NCBI GenBank assembly: GCA_018436705.1
Contig: JAHDLA010000006.1
Location: 1-64,000 of the forward strand
Source: Sedimentibacter sp.
GTDB taxonomy: Bacteria; Bacillota; Clostridia; Tissierellales; Sedimentibacteraceae
Direction of reading: 5' to 3'
DNA: 64,000 bases
Positions 16,624 through 26,462 of the stretch are shown one piece after another. Each line of letters opens with the position of its first letter. Positions within the stretch are counted from its first letter, which is position 1. The notes under the pieces were generated by a model that was given only the letters and a program-made list of their open reading frames with translations, was not told the origin of the DNA and did no database searches. The position numbers and the translations under genes were made by a program.

Positions 16624-18141
16624 ATGACCAAGACAGTCAAAATTTTTGACACGACATTAAGAGATGGTGAGCAATCGCCAGGGTGCAGCATGAATCTGAA
16701 AGAAAAAATTGAAATGGCTCAGCAACTTGAAAGAATGAATGTAGACATAATAGAGGCAGGATTTGCTGCAGCTTCGCCGGAAGACCTACGCTCTATACAA
16801 GAGATTTCAAAGCATATTAAAAAATGTACTGTTACAAGCCTTGCAAGAGCGCATAAAGATGACATAGACAAAGCGTGGGAAAGCTTAAAATATGCAGTAA
16901 ATCCGCGCATACATGTGTTTTTAGCAACATCTCCAATTCATATGGAATACAAATTAAAAATGTCTCCTGAAAAAGTTTTGGAAACATCAGAAAAAATGGT
17001 ATCCTATGCGAAGTCTTTTTGTGACAATATTGAATTTTCAGCAGAAGATGCAACAAGAAGCGATGCGGATTTTCTTGCACAGATTTTCAACGCCGTAATT
17101 AAAGCAGGTGCTACAACAATTAATATCCCTGACACAGTTGGATACACAACTCCTGATGAATATTATGATTTTATTACGACGATTATTAATAAATGCCCTT
17201 CCCTTAAAACAGTTGACATATCTGTACATTGCCACAACGACCTTGGACTTGCAGTTGCAAACTCAATTGCTGCAATCAAAGCCGGAGCCACGCAAATTGA
17301 GTGCACTGTTAATGGAATAGGCGAACGAGCCGGAAATGCAGCACTTGAAGAAATTGTAATGTCGCTTAATACCAGAAAAGACTACTTTGGTGCTGAAACA
17401 AGAATTGACACTAAACAAATAGTGCGAAGCAGCAACTTATTGACAAGAATTACAGGTATCAAGGTGCAACCTAATAAGGCAATTGTGGGAGCAAATGCAT
17501 TTGCACATGAATCTGGTATTCACCAGCACGGTGTTCTTAATAACAAACAAACCTATGAGATAATGACTCCGGAATCAATAGGTTTGGATACAAACAAACT
17601 AGTTTTGGGAAAGCATTCTGGGCGGCATGCCTTTAACGATAAATTAACTAAGCTTGGCTATACTTTGACAAAAGAAGAGTTGGATATAGCATTTAAAAGA
17701 TTTAAGGATCTGGCTGATAAGAAAAAGATTGTATATGACAGAGACATAGATGCTTTGGTTTCTAGGCAAAAAGTCCAAATTCCCAAAATATTTGAACTTG
17801 TAAAATTCGTTATAAATTCTGGAAATGCAATTACTTCAACTGCAACCTTGTCAGTGAGAAAGGGCAATGATGTTATTGAAGAGGTTGCGGCAGGAGAAGG
17901 ACCAATATATGCATCCTTTAAAGCAATTGAAAAAATAATCGGAAAAAGCTTGGAATTGGCAGATTTTTCGTTAAATTCTGTTACCGAGGGTGAAGACGCG
18001 CTGGGTGATGCAGTTGTAAAATTAAAGGAAAATGGACGTGTCTACGTAGGCAGAGGTTTAAGCACAGATATAATTGAAGCAAGCATCATAGCGTACATTA
18101 ATTCTTTAAATAAAATGGTTTTTGAAAATAGGACTATATAA
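16624..18141 (+). CDS. leuA: 2-isopropylmalate synthase
   Basis: A 505-residue enzyme that condenses acetyl-CoA with 2-oxoisovalerate, the first committed step of leucine synthesis. The DRE-TIM barrel is seen in [13 protein letters not shown] (metal and substrate residues R and D), '[15 protein letters not shown]' and '[14 protein letters not shown]'. '[11 protein letters not shown]' and the C-terminal LeuA dimer/regulatory domain (about 395-500) follow. A full-length regulatory domain implies leucine feedback inhibition. Ribosome site GGAGG lies 7 bases before the ATG. First gene of leuACDB, under T-box control. Confidence 0.97.
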   Translation: MTKTVKIFDTTLRDGEQSPGCSMNLKEKIEMAQQLERMNVDIIEAGFAAASPEDLRSIQEISKHIKKCTVTSLARAHKDDIDKAWESLKYAVNPRIHVFLATSPIHMEYKLKMSPEKVLETSEKMVSYAKSFCDNIEFSAEDATRSDADFLAQIFNAVIKAGATTINIPDTVGYTTPDEYYDFITTIINKCPSLKTVDISVHCHNDLGLAVANSIAAIKAGATQIECTVNGIGERAGNAALEEIVMSLNTRKDYFGAETRIDTKQIVRSSNLLTRITGIKVQPNKAIVGANAFAHESGIHQHGVLNNKQTYEIMTPESIGLDTNKLVLGKHSGRHAFNDKLTKLGYTLTKEELDIAFKRFKDLADKKKIVYDRDIDALVSRQKVQIPKIFELVKFVINSGNAITSTATLSVRKGNDVIEEVAAGEGPIYASFKAIEKIIGKSLELADFSLNSVTEGEDALGDAVVKLKENGRVYVGRGLSTDIIEASIIAYINSLNKMVFENRTI

Positions 18142-18159
18142 TTAATTAGGAGGCTTAAC

Positions 18160-19434
18160 ATGGGAATGACAATGACACAAAAAATCCTTGCAAAACATGC
18201 AGGATTAGATGAAGTAAAAGCAGGACAGTTTATTGAAATTGATTTGGATTTAGTTTTAGGCAACGATATAACCACACCGGTTGCCATAAAAGAATTTAAA
18301 AAAATGGGTGCTGAGAAAATATATGACAAAGACAAGGTTGTCGTTGTTTTCGATCATTTCGTACCTGCCAAGGATATAAAATCAGCTGAACAATGCAAAA
18401 TTTCAAGATGCTTTTGCAAAGAACAAGAAGTTACAAATTTCTTTGATGTTGGACAAATGGGGATTGAGCATGCACTTCTGCCGGAAAAAGGGCTTGTCGT
18501 AGCGGGAGACACTGTAATCGGTGCTGATTCTCATACTTGTACATATGGTGCTTTAGGAGCATTTTCTACAGGCGGCGGAAGCACTGACATGGCAGCCGGA
18601 ATGGCTACAGGTAAGCTTTGGTTTAAAGTTCCGTCAGCAATTAAGTTTAATTTGTCAGGCAAATTGAATAAGTGGGTAAGCGGCAAGGATGTGATTCTGT
18701 ATATCATAGGTAAAATAGGAGTTGACGGTGCTTTATACAAATCAATGGAGTTTTCCGGCGAAGGTGTAAAAGAGTTGTCAATGGATGACAGATTCACAAT
18801 CTGCAATATGGCAATTGAAGCAGGCGGGAAAAATGGAATTTTTTCGGTTGATAAAAAAACAACAGAATATATTAAAAACCATTCAACAAAAAAATTTACC
18901 GCATATAAAGCTGATGATAATGCCGTATATGATGATGTTATAGAAATTGATTTATCTACTTTAACGCCGGTTGTATCATTTCCTCATTTGCCTGAAAATA
19001 CAAAACCGATTTCTGAAGTAGGCGATGTTAAAATTGATCAAGTTGTAATAGGCTCATGCACAAACGGAAGGATTGAAGATATGAGAATTGCCGCTGAAAT
19101 ATTAAAGGGACACAAAGTTCATCCTGACGTGCGAACAATAATTATTCCTGCAACTCAAGCAGTATATAAACAATGCATAGTAGAGGGCTTAGCTGAAATA
19201 TTCATAGATGCAGGAGCTGCTGTCAGCACTCCAACCTGCGGACCGTGTCTTGGAGGGTATATGGGAATATTAGCTGACGGAGAAAAAGCACTTACAACTA
19301 CAAACAGGAATTTCGTAGGCCGCATGGGACATACCGGCTCTGAAATATATCTTGCAAGCCCTGCAGTAGCTGCAGCTTCAGCAATAGCAGGCAAAATTGC
19401 AGACCCAAATTATTTTGACGGAGGTAATAAATAG
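18160..19434 (+). CDS. leuC: 3-isopropylmalate dehydratase large subunit
   Basis: A 424-residue aconitase-family subunit of the shorter archaeal/clostridial type (IPMI class II) rather than the roughly 470-residue enterobacterial type. It carries '[15 protein letters not shown]', a '[16 protein letters not shown]' cysteine and '[13 protein letters not shown]' (CxxC), which together ligate the 4Fe-4S cluster. It isomerises 2-isopropylmalate to 3-isopropylmalate with LeuD. AGGAGG precedes the ATG. Its TAG stop shares a G with the GTG start of leuD. Confidence 0.97.
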   Translation: MGMTMTQKILAKHAGLDEVKAGQFIEIDLDLVLGNDITTPVAIKEFKKMGAEKIYDKDKVVVVFDHFVPAKDIKSAEQCKISRCFCKEQEVTNFFDVGQMGIEHALLPEKGLVVAGDTVIGADSHTCTYGALGAFSTGGGSTDMAAGMATGKLWFKVPSAIKFNLSGKLNKWVSGKDVILYIIGKIGVDGALYKSMEFSGEGVKELSMDDRFTICNMAIEAGGKNGIFSVDKKTTEYIKNHSTKKFTAYKADDNAVYDDVIEIDLSTLTPVVSFPHLPENTKPISEVGDVKIDQVVIGSCTNGRIEDMRIAAEILKGHKVHPDVRTIIIPATQAVYKQCIVEGLAEIFIDAGAAVSTPTCGPCLGGYMGILADGEKALTTTNRNFVGRMGHTGSEIYLASPAVAAASAIAGKIADPNYFDGGNK

Positions 19435-19931
19435 TGAATGCACACGGAAGAGTTTTCAAATACGGTGACAATGTAGATACTGATGCGATTATTCCGGCAA
19501 GACACTTGATTTCAACAGACCCCTTGGTTCTTGCAAGTCATTGCATGGAAGATTTAGATATACATTTTGCTAAAGAGGTTAAGCAGGGAGACATAATTGT
19601 AGCTCTAAACAATTTTGGATGTGGTTCATCTCGTGAGCACGCTCCTATATCCATCAAGGGAGCAGGAGTATCATGCGTAATAGCTAAAAGCTTCGCTCGT
19701 ATATTTTACAGAAATTCCTTTAACATAGGATTTCCTATATTAGAATGTGAGGAAGCAGCGGATAAAATAGAAAATGGTGATGAAGTTAGCGTAGATTTCA
19801 ACAGCGGAAGCATAACTAATATTACAAAAAATGAAACTTATCAGGCAGAACCGTTTCCGGAGTTTATACAGCAGATAATCCACAGCGGAGGTTTGGTAGG
19901 ATACGTAAGGAGTAAAATTTCCGATAAATAA
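19434..19931 (+). CDS. leuD: 3-isopropylmalate dehydratase small subunit
   Basis: A 165-residue swivel-domain subunit matching the short LeuC. '[16 protein letters not shown]' and the substrate loop '[15 protein letters not shown]' are diagnostic. The start is GTG at 19434 (overlap TAGTG with leuC) with GGAGGT 8 bases upstream; no in-frame ATG exists nearby. Tight coupling with leuC fits a heterodimer made at equal levels. Confidence 0.97.
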   Translation: MNAHGRVFKYGDNVDTDAIIPARHLISTDPLVLASHCMEDLDIHFAKEVKQGDIIVALNNFGCGSSREHAPISIKGAGVSCVIAKSFARIFYRNSFNIGFPILECEEAADKIENGDEVSVDFNSGSITNITKNETYQAEPFPEFIQQIIHSGGLVGYVRSKISDK

Positions 19932-19967
19932 TTATTACTAAATATGCTTAACTAACAGGAGGCAATA

Positions 19968-21041
19968 ATGACTTACAAAATTGCAGTAATTAAGGGCGAT
20001 GGCATAGGACCTGAAATTGTTGACGAAGCCATAAAAATCCTTAAAAAAATAGGAGAAAAATACAAGCATGAATTTGAATTTACAGAGGTTTTAGCCGGAG
20101 GAGCTGCAATAGATAAAGCAGGAAAAAATCTTCCGGAAGAAACATTAAAAATATGCAAAGAAAGCAATGCAGTCATTCTTGGTGCTGTGGGCGGACCTAA
20201 ATGGGACAGCCTTCCTGGGAATGAACGCCCCGAAAAAGCTCTGCTTGCACTTCGAAAGAAGTTAAATTTGTATTCAAACATCCGTCCTGCGGTCATGTTT
20301 GATACACTTAAGAACACGTGTCCTTTAAAACCTGAAATCGTTAAAGGTGGAATGGATGTGGTAATTGTAAGAGAACTTACAGGAGGAATATATTTTGGCA
20401 AAAAATTTACCGAAGGCACATATGCATGCGATTGTATGGAATACTCAAAATATGAAATCGAAAGAATTGCCCACCAAGCTTTTAAAATAGCTCGAACTCG
20501 AAACAAAAAAGTAACAAGCGTCGACAAATCCAATGTACTTGAAACATCAAGGCTCTGGAGAAAAACACTGGAGGAGGTATCAGCTGAATACCCAGATGTA
20601 GAGCTGAGCCATCTTTATGTAGACAATGCTGCAATGCAGCTTGTTGTTAATCCCAAGCAGTTTGATGTAATTGTTACAGAAAACATGTTCGGAGATATTC
20701 TTTCAGATGAAGCAAGTATAATAACCGGCTCAATAGGTTTGCTTCCGTCTGCATCATTGGGAGATAATAATTTCGGCATGTACGAACCCATACACGGCTC
20801 CGCGCCTGACATTGCAGGGCAAGGTAAAGCTAATCCAATTGCAACTATTTTGTCTGCTGCAATGATGCTTAGATATACTTTTGGACTTTATGAAGAATCA
20901 AACTGCATTGAAGATGCTGTGAAAAAGGCGCTTAGCAACGGGCATAGAACTTCAGACATATCTAGAAAAGGTGAGAAGGCATCTACAACAAGCGAAATGG
21001 GTGACATAATTGCAGAAAATATAATAAACGATTATAAATAG
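19968..21041 (+). CDS. leuB: 3-isopropylmalate dehydrogenase
   Basis: A 357-residue NAD-dependent decarboxylating dehydrogenase. It shows the N-terminal '[16 protein letters not shown]', the substrate-binding '[13 protein letters not shown]', '[11 protein letters not shown]', a '[14 protein letters not shown]' metal site and '[19 protein letters not shown]'. It makes 2-oxoisocaproate, the precursor of leucine. AGGAGG precedes the ATG. Last gene of the operon; the order leuA-C-D-B is retained and ilv genes are not in the window. Confidence 0.97.
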   Translation: MTYKIAVIKGDGIGPEIVDEAIKILKKIGEKYKHEFEFTEVLAGGAAIDKAGKNLPEETLKICKESNAVILGAVGGPKWDSLPGNERPEKALLALRKKLNLYSNIRPAVMFDTLKNTCPLKPEIVKGGMDVVIVRELTGGIYFGKKFTEGTYACDCMEYSKYEIERIAHQAFKIARTRNKKVTSVDKSNVLETSRLWRKTLEEVSAEYPDVELSHLYVDNAAMQLVVNPKQFDVIVTENMFGDILSDEASIITGSIGLLPSASLGDNNFGMYEPIHGSAPDIAGQGKANPIATILSAAMMLRYTFGLYEESNCIEDAVKKALSNGHRTSDISRKGEKASTTSEMGDIIAENIINDYK

Positions 21042-21087
21042 TTAATAGCCAATATTGAATACTCTTAGGATTTCAAACTTTTCAATA

Positions 21088-21134
21088 AAGCAGCCTCATT
21101 CTTCTACTCTAACATAAAAGAAGTGAGGCTGCTT
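21088..21134. terminator. Strong hairpin between convergent leuB and spoIIAB
   Basis: AAGCAGCCTCA and TGAGGCTGCTT pair perfectly over 11 bases, with an inner TTCTTC/GAAG extension. U-runs are poor on both sides, so it is terminator-like rather than a textbook terminator. It lies between two operons that converge. Confidence 0.6.
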
Positions 21135-21152
21135 AATTCTCTCTATACAATT

Positions 21153-21578
21153 TTATCTTTCACTGATTTTTTTACGCATTATAACTTTTGTTCCAACATC
21201 TTTTTCTGATAGTATAACAACCTCGTCCATATATGACTCCATAACGGCAAAGCCCATCCCTGAGCGCTCTAACTCAGGCTTTGTAGTATACAATGGCTCC
21301 TTTGCCTTCTCAACATCCAATATTCCGCATCCGAAGTCCTCAATAATAATTTCGACCATTTGCCCTTTGATCTTACATGAAATTTCTATGTCTCCCACAG
21401 AATTTTCATAGCCATGAATTACCGCATTTGTCACAGCTTCCGATACTGCTGTCTTTATATCGTTTATTTCGCCTATAGTAGGATTTAAAATAGAACAGAA
21501 TGCAGCAACCGCCGACCTGGCAAAGGACTCATTTATAGATAGGCTTGGTATTTTAAATATTACATAATTATTTCGCAT
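21153..21578 (-). CDS. spoIIAB: Anti-sigma F factor / serine kinase SpoIIAB
   Basis: A 141-residue GHKL-fold kinase. 'DIKTAVSEAVTNAVIHGY' is the N-box, 'IEDFGCGILDVEKA' the G1 box and 'ERSGMGFAVMESYMD' the G2 box. SpoIIAB holds sigma-F inactive in the predivisional cell and phosphorylates SpoIIAA. It follows spoIIAA by 9 bases. The sigF gene, which normally comes next in the spoIIA operon, is absent: the hairpin and leuB follow instead. Confidence 0.95.
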   Translation of the reverse strand: MRNNYVIFKIPSLSINESFARSAVAAFCSILNPTIGEINDIKTAVSEAVTNAVIHGYENSVGDIEISCKIKGQMVEIIIEDFGCGILDVEKAKEPLYTTKPELERSGMGFAVMESYMDEVVILSEKDVGTKVIMRKKISER

Positions 21579-21587
21579 TTTATCCCC

Positions 21588-21893
21588 CTATTGAATATCA
21601 ATTATTTTTCCTATGCCGCTCATATCAAGAATTTTCCTTACTTTCTTGCCGGCATTGATAATTTCAATCACTCCGTTGTTCTTTCTTATAACCTTGTATC
21701 GTCCGATTACAAACCCTATCCCTGAGCTGTCAATAAAATCAAGGTTTTTAAAATCTATTACTATCTTATTGAATTTACCCTCATTAATTTTTTTATCGAT
21801 TACAGTCCTTGATTCATCCGCCGTATGGTGGTCCAATTCTCCCTTTAGTCTAATTTTTAAGACTTGTCCAGATTCAATAAATTCTAAGTTCAC
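21588..21893 (-). CDS. spoIIAA: Anti-anti-sigma factor SpoIIAA
   Basis: A STAS-domain protein of about 101 residues. The phosphorylation loop 'LDFIDSSGIGFVIGRY' places the regulatory serine at about S57. A GTG at 21893 is the preferred start because AAGGA lies 10 bases upstream; a TTG three codons earlier would be too close to that site. Dephosphorylated SpoIIAA binds SpoIIAB and frees sigma-F in the forespore. Confidence 0.93.
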   Translation of the reverse strand: MNLEFIESGQVLKIRLKGELDHHTADESRTVIDKKINEGKFNKIVIDFKNLDFIDSSGIGFVIGRYKVIRKNNGVIEIINAGKKVRKILDMSGIGKIIDIQ

Positions 21894-21931
21894 TTTTCCC
21901 AAATCCTTTCTGTATAATGATGTACAAGCTT

Positions 21932-21961
21932 ATTATACAACGGATCAGATATTTTTTCCTT
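21932..21961 (-). promoter_or_regulatory. Candidate sigma-H-like promoter of spoIIAA-AB
   Basis: On the minus strand AAGGAAAAAA (21952-21961) is followed 13 bases later by GTATAAT (21932-21938). spoIIA operons are sigma-H dependent in Bacillus (AGGAWWT / GAAT pattern), so this fits loosely. The -10 also looks like a sigma-A TATAAT. Confidence 0.35.
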
Positions 21962-21992
21962 GACTTCTTTTGTTGTTATTTGTCGATTATTA

Positions 21993-23411
21993 TTAAAATT
22001 CATCATGGTTTATATAAGGAAGCATTATTGAAAATTCTGAACCCTTTCCCAAAGTACTCTTTACTTTTATCTTTCCTTTATGACCAAGTACAATAATTTT
22101 GGCAATAGAAAGTCCCAACCCGTGGCCCCCTATTTCTTTGCTCCTGGACTGCTCTGCCCTGTACAACCTGTCAAAAATCTTTCCCAGGTCCTTTTTTTCC
22201 ATGCCTATTCCCGCATCTTCTATCTTGACAACGTAGTAGTCCTCTATAATAAAGCTGGACACCATGATATATCCATCAATTGGAGTGAATTTAATAGCAT
22301 TGTCGATAAGTATTCTTATTGCTTGTTTAATTCTTTTTTTATCGGCATAAAGATTAGCATCTTCATAAAATTTAAAGTACAGCTTATGTTTGCTGTCAAT
22401 CATCTTAGTTTCTTTTTCGATTTCTTTAAGCACTGAAATGATATTAAAATCTTCTTTTGTATATATTAACGTGCTTTTATCGCTCCTTGCTATAAAAAGA
22501 AGTTTTTCTATCAAATCCTGCATATTTTCAGCTTCATTCTTTACTGCCGTTATTGATTCTTCCAGAACTGCTCTGTCGTCTTTCCCCCATCTGTCCAGCA
22601 TGTTTACATAGCCTTTTATTACTGCAATAGGTGTTCTCAATTCATGGGAAGCATCAGAAACGAATTGCTGTTGTGATTTATAGCCTTCTTCTATCCTATC
22701 CATCATTTCGTTGAATGTTTGTGAAAGCTCCTTTAACTCATCCTGAGTACCTTTTATGTCCAATCTAGTGTTAATATTATTTACTGTAATTGTTTTAGTT
22801 ATTTCTGTCATATTCTTAATAGGGCCAATCATTTTATAGCTTGTTCGAGATATAATTGGTACGAAAATAAAAAGTCCCGCTATGCCTGAAAGCATAACCA
22901 TTAAACTTATTCTCGCCGCATCGTTTACCATTGACTGGGCTCCATAGGTTAGGTTTAAAAAATATTCCGACCCCCCATTCATGAAGCTTGTTGAAAATAT
23001 GTACTCATTATTATAAAATAATTTTTCTACAACAACAATTATATTATCCGAATACCTTTTTTCATTTCCCTTAGGATACACCGCATTCAAATTACTGTCG
23101 TATATTTCAACAGATACAAGATTCTGACCTTTTTCTTCAAAATTAACATAAGGATACTGCTCTTTAATAAGCTGAACATCTTTACTTATGGTACTCGTTT
23201 CAAACTTTTGAAATTCATATATCAAATATCCCGATGACGTAATCATAGCAACCATAAGTATAATTACCATATATATTAATAAGTAGGCAGCAGATATTTT
23301 AAAAGCAATAGAAAACTTGAGCCTTTTAAGCAGCCTTATCACAAGTCTTAATAATAGTTTAAATGGGTATAAAAATATGTTAAGCAAAAACCTTAAAATT
23401 GACTTTATCAT
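21993..23411 (-). CDS. Sensor histidine kinase
   Basis: A 472-residue membrane kinase. Two transmembrane segments (about 38-65 and 165-185) frame an extracellular sensing domain of about 100 residues, followed by a HAMP linker and the HisKA domain with H256 in 'DASHELRTPIAVIKGY'. The HATPase domain shows 'LIDNAIKFTP', 'EDAGIGMEKKDLGKIFDRLYRAEQ' and 'GGHGLGLSIAK'. It is the ArlS/CssS-like class and follows its response regulator by 12 bases. The signal sensed is unknown. Confidence 0.94.
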   Translation of the reverse strand: MIKSILRFLLNIFLYPFKLLLRLVIRLLKRLKFSIAFKISAAYLLIYMVIILMVAMITSSGYLIYEFQKFETSTISKDVQLIKEQYPYVNFEEKGQNLVSVEIYDSNLNAVYPKGNEKRYSDNIIVVVEKLFYNNEYIFSTSFMNGGSEYFLNLTYGAQSMVNDAARISLMVMLSGIAGLFIFVPIISRTSYKMIGPIKNMTEITKTITVNNINTRLDIKGTQDELKELSQTFNEMMDRIEEGYKSQQQFVSDASHELRTPIAVIKGYVNMLDRWGKDDRAVLEESITAVKNEAENMQDLIEKLLFIARSDKSTLIYTKEDFNIISVLKEIEKETKMIDSKHKLYFKFYEDANLYADKKRIKQAIRILIDNAIKFTPIDGYIMVSSFIIEDYYVVKIEDAGIGMEKKDLGKIFDRLYRAEQSRSKEIGGHGLGLSIAKIIVLGHKGKIKVKSTLGKGSEFSIMLPYINHDEF

Positions 23412-23423
23412 AATATCCTTTTA

Positions 23424-24110
23424 TCATTCACGAATTATATAACCTACACCTCTTACGGTTTCAATCAAGCTTATATTGTACTTTTGATCTATTTTACTTC
23501 TCAAATACCTGATATAAACATCTATAATATTGGTATCCCCAAAATAATCATATCCCCATACCTTATCAAGTATTTTTTCTCTTGTAAGCACAATATTCTT
23601 GTTAAGCATCATAAATTCCAGAAGTTCAAATTCCTTTTTTGTTAATTCTATGTTTTCTCCGTCGTATTCAACTTTATAATTATTCTTGCTTAAAACTAAT
23701 TTCCCTCTTGCAAGCAATTCTGATTCTTCTTTTTTCTTGTTATTCCCCGCTCTTTTCAACAGCACCCTAATTCTGGCAAGCAATTCTTCTACGGCAAATG
23801 GTTTTGTCATATAATCATCCGCGCCTATATCAAGCCCTGTTACCTTATCCGATATATCATCCTTAGCCGTAAGCATAATTATAGGTGTCTCCATGGTTTG
23901 TCTCAACCTTCTGCAGACCTCTATACCGCTCAGCCCTGGAAGCATCAAATCAAGTATAATCAAATCTATATCAATCTGTTTACCCTTTTCAAAGCCGTCA
24001 CGTCCATTGTTTGCTATATCAACGTCGTAGCCCTCATATTTCAATTCCAGCTCTAAAAATCGTGCAATTTTTTGTTCATCTTCGACAATTAATATCTTCT
24101 TTTTATCCAT
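23424..24110 (-). CDS. OmpR-family response regulator
   Basis: A 228-residue regulator starting at MDKKKILIVEDEQ (GAGG 7 bases upstream; an upstream in-frame start lacks a site). The receiver domain has D10-D11-type acidic residues, phospho-acceptor D54 in 'LIILDLMLPG' and K in 'MTKPF'. The C-terminal winged-helix domain ends 'VDVYIRYLRSKID...ETVRGVGYII'. It pairs with the kinase gene downstream. The target genes are unknown. Confidence 0.95.
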   Translation of the reverse strand: MDKKKILIVEDEQKIARFLELELKYEGYDVDIANNGRDGFEKGKQIDIDLIILDLMLPGLSGIEVCRRLRQTMETPIIMLTAKDDISDKVTGLDIGADDYMTKPFAVEELLARIRVLLKRAGNNKKKEESELLARGKLVLSKNNYKVEYDGENIELTKKEFELLEFMMLNKNIVLTREKILDKVWGYDYFGDTNIIDVYIRYLRSKIDQKYNISLIETVRGVGYIIRE

Positions 24111-24211
24111 TACGAACCTCAGTTTTTTTCTTATTATACTATCCTTTTCCAAAAATATCAAATTTATAATCTCGTATATCTACTTTCTTAAACTTTTAGA
24201 TATGGTGTACT

Positions 24212-24251
24212 AATAACAAATATCAGGCCAAAAGACCTGATATTTGTTATT
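24212..24251 (-). terminator. 16-bp perfect hairpin at the end of the DUF4342 gene
   Basis: AATAACAAATATCAGG (24212-24227) and its exact complement (24236-24251) flank an 8-base loop. The minus-strand 3' arm is U-rich (ATTTGTTATT) and overlaps the stop codon at 24247. It probably terminates this gene's transcript. Confidence 0.65.
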
Positions 24252-24732
24252 CAATAATTATTTCATTTTCTTCGGAGTCATCTGATGATTCTATATCATC
24301 ATCTTTCAGAATTTCTTCAGATTTTACTTTTATTTTTTCAACTGTTTCTTTCATGTTCTTTTTTAGGATGTTCATATTCACAGAACCTTTATCTCTGTAT
24401 ATCCTAATCTTGCACGAAGTTAAGATTGCTAAAACTAATCCGGCTATAACAACCCAAAATGCCATCATAAATGTAAGTAAAACCAAAACCAGAGGTAAAT
24501 CAATCAACGTGTCTTTTTCCTTGTTCTTGATAGACATCTTCAAGGATAAAAGTTTGTTTGTAATTTTAGTAAATCCCCCCTTGTGCTCGTCCTTTCTTCC
24601 TCTTTTATTTTCAAGTTCAATAATAGATTTAATCAGATCGCCATCATTTTTTTCCAAAGTTTTCTTGGCTTCTTCATAACTTACATTAACTCTGCCTCTA
24701 AGTTCATCAATTTGTTCTAAAGTTACTTTCAT
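24247..24732 (-). CDS. DUF4342 protein with UBA-like N-terminus
   Basis: A 161-residue protein. The N-terminal 40 residues, 'IDELRGRVNVSYEEAKKTLEKN', are a UBA/TS-N-like three-helix unit as in EF-Ts. A hydrophobic pair of segments follows (about 80-106, 'LVLVLLTFMMAFWVVIAGLV'), then an acidic tail ('DDDIESSDDSEENE'). This is the DUF4342 arrangement. The function is not known; membrane association is likely. It is monocistronic, upstream of the two-component genes on the same strand. Confidence 0.8.
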   Translation of the reverse strand: MKVTLEQIDELRGRVNVSYEEAKKTLEKNDGDLIKSIIELENKRGRKDEHKGGFTKITNKLLSLKMSIKNKEKDTLIDLPLVLVLLTFMMAFWVVIAGLVLAILTSCKIRIYRDKGSVNMNILKKNMKETVEKIKVKSEEILKDDDIESSDDSEENEIIIE

Positions 24733-24891
24733 CTTTTCCCTCCATAATTTATTTTTCTTTATGGTAATAATATACTCACAAATAATTAAACTTGATTTAG
24801 CACTTTATTAAAATATGATTAAAACCGCATAAATTATTTTAAATATTTATATACTAAGAATGATGAAATCGTCTGCTTTTCTGCTTTTTAT

Positions 24892-24919
24892 TTGACAAAT
24901 CAAAGAAAAGTGATACAAT
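24892..24919 (+). promoter_or_regulatory. Promoter of the CLC gene
   Basis: TTGACA (24892-24897) and TACAAT (24914-24919) are 16 bases apart. The gene starts 36 bases further on. Confidence 0.75.
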
Positions 24920-24954
24920 AGTTTTCGGCATATTAAGAGATAGGAAGTGTATAA

Positions 24955-26211
24955 ATGGAATTATTAAACAGGAAATGCTGTTCTGCTAAAAATTATATCT
25001 TAACTTTTTTTAAATGGATTATATTTGCAGGAATTACCGGCTTCATCGGGGGACTAATAGGAACAGCGTTTCATTTAAGCGTTGAGCGGGCTACAGAGTT
25101 CAGGGTAGCAAATGACTGGGTATTGTACTTTTTGCCTATAGGAGGAATTGCAATAGCAGTTTTTTACAAACTATTTAAAATGAACGATTCTACAGGTACT
25201 AATCAAATTATAGACTCAATACGTACAGACGATCACGTTCCTATAATATTGGCACCTCTAATATTTGTAAGCACTGTTATAACGCATTTATTTGGCGGAT
25301 CTGCCGGAAGAGAAGGTGCGGCATTGCAGCTTGGCGGAAGTATAGGAACATTTGTCGGCAATATTTTTAAGCTCGACAACAAAGATATGCACTTGATTGT
25401 ACTGTGTGGAATGAGCGGCGTGTTTTCAGCACTATTCGGAACACCATTGACAGCAACACTGTTTGCCATGGAAGTTATAAGTATCGGAGTAATATATTAT
25501 TCAAGTCTCGTCCCATGCCTGGCATCATCATTAGTAGCATATGGAGTATCTTTATTCTTTGGCGTCGCGCCTGTTCATTACGACCTGAGCATTATTCCGG
25601 TTCTTTCATTAAAAACAATAGCACTAACTACTGTACTTGCAGCATTACTGGCAGAACTAAGCATAATATTCTGTGTTGTAATGCATAAAACTGAACATCT
25701 GATGACGCATAAAATTAAAGATGACTACTTGCGAGGTTTTATAGGAGGGTTAATAGTACTACTACTTACAATTATTATTAAAACTCATGATTACAATGGT
25801 GCTGGAATGGATATAGTGCAGAATGCTATTGACGGCATTGTAAAACCTGAAGCATTTTTACTCAAGATAATATTTACTGCAATAACAATAGGCGCAGGAT
25901 TTAAAGGCGGAGAAATTGTTCCTACTTTCTTTATCGGAGCTACATTTGGATGTTTTGCCGGAGGTTTACTAGGTTTAGACCCTGGGTTTTCAGCTGCGCT
26001 TGGACTAGTTTCCCTGTTCTGCGGAGTTGTTAATGCTCCCATAGCTTCAATTATTCTAAGTATCGAACTTTTCGGATCTGAAGGAATTATATTCTTTGCA
26101 ATTGCGTGCAGTGTCAGCTACATGCTCTCAGGCTACTACGGTCTTTATAGCAGCCAGAAAATAGTATATTCGAAATTAAAAGCAGAATTTATAAACATTA
26201 ACGCAAAATAA
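24955..26211 (+). CDS. CLC-family chloride/fluoride channel or antiporter
   Basis: A 418-residue membrane protein with the CLC fold. The signatures are 'GGSAGREGAALQLGGSIG', with gating glutamate E120, and 'GGEIVPTFFIGATFGCFAG', the second selectivity loop. The usual N-terminal GSGIP motif is not visible; the equivalent region reads 'DSTGTNQIIDSIRTD'. The usual proline of GREGP is alanine. It therefore belongs to a divergent CLC subgroup, and ion selectivity (Cl- or F-) cannot be told. No fluoride riboswitch is seen upstream. Single gene with its own promoter and terminator. Confidence 0.88.
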   Translation: MELLNRKCCSAKNYILTFFKWIIFAGITGFIGGLIGTAFHLSVERATEFRVANDWVLYFLPIGGIAIAVFYKLFKMNDSTGTNQIIDSIRTDDHVPIILAPLIFVSTVITHLFGGSAGREGAALQLGGSIGTFVGNIFKLDNKDMHLIVLCGMSGVFSALFGTPLTATLFAMEVISIGVIYYSSLVPCLASSLVAYGVSLFFGVAPVHYDLSIIPVLSLKTIALTTVLAALLAELSIIFCVVMHKTEHLMTHKIKDDYLRGFIGGLIVLLLTIIIKTHDYNGAGMDIVQNAIDGIVKPEAFLLKIIFTAITIGAGFKGGEIVPTFFIGATFGCFAGGLLGLDPGFSAALGLVSLFCGVVNAPIASIILSIELFGSEGIIFFAIACSVSYMLSGYYGLYSSQKIVYSKLKAEFININAK

Positions 26212-26249
26212 CCCCTACTCCAGGGACGTACCTCTTAGTGAAGGTAGCC

Positions 26250-26290
26250 AAAAACACTCTTTCCCATAATTTATAGGAAAGAGTGTTTTT
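26250..26290 (+). terminator. Terminator after the CLC gene
   Basis: AAAAACACTCTTTCC and GGAAAGAGTGTTTTT form a perfect 15-base stem with an 11-base loop and a T-run. Confidence 0.9.
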
Positions 26291-26462
26291 AATATCTCCT
26301 GTTTATATCGCCTACGATGATAATACTTCCCTTAATGAACGCATATCATAGTAATACAGATTTTTATTTTTTTAAATATTAAATAATGCGGTTGTATTTA
26401 GGTTATTGCATGACTTATAATAAAGATACTTGAAGTTTTATATATAGAAATGGAGACCAGTT

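Noticed and set aside
21588..24110. sigF hidden in or beside the two-component genes
   Set aside because: The neighbouring frames are a complete histidine kinase and a complete OmpR-type regulator; no sigma region 2 or 4 motif is present.
24733..24954. Possible fluoride riboswitch before the CLC gene
   Set aside because: None of the conserved segments of the crcB motif could be found; only a plain promoter is visible.
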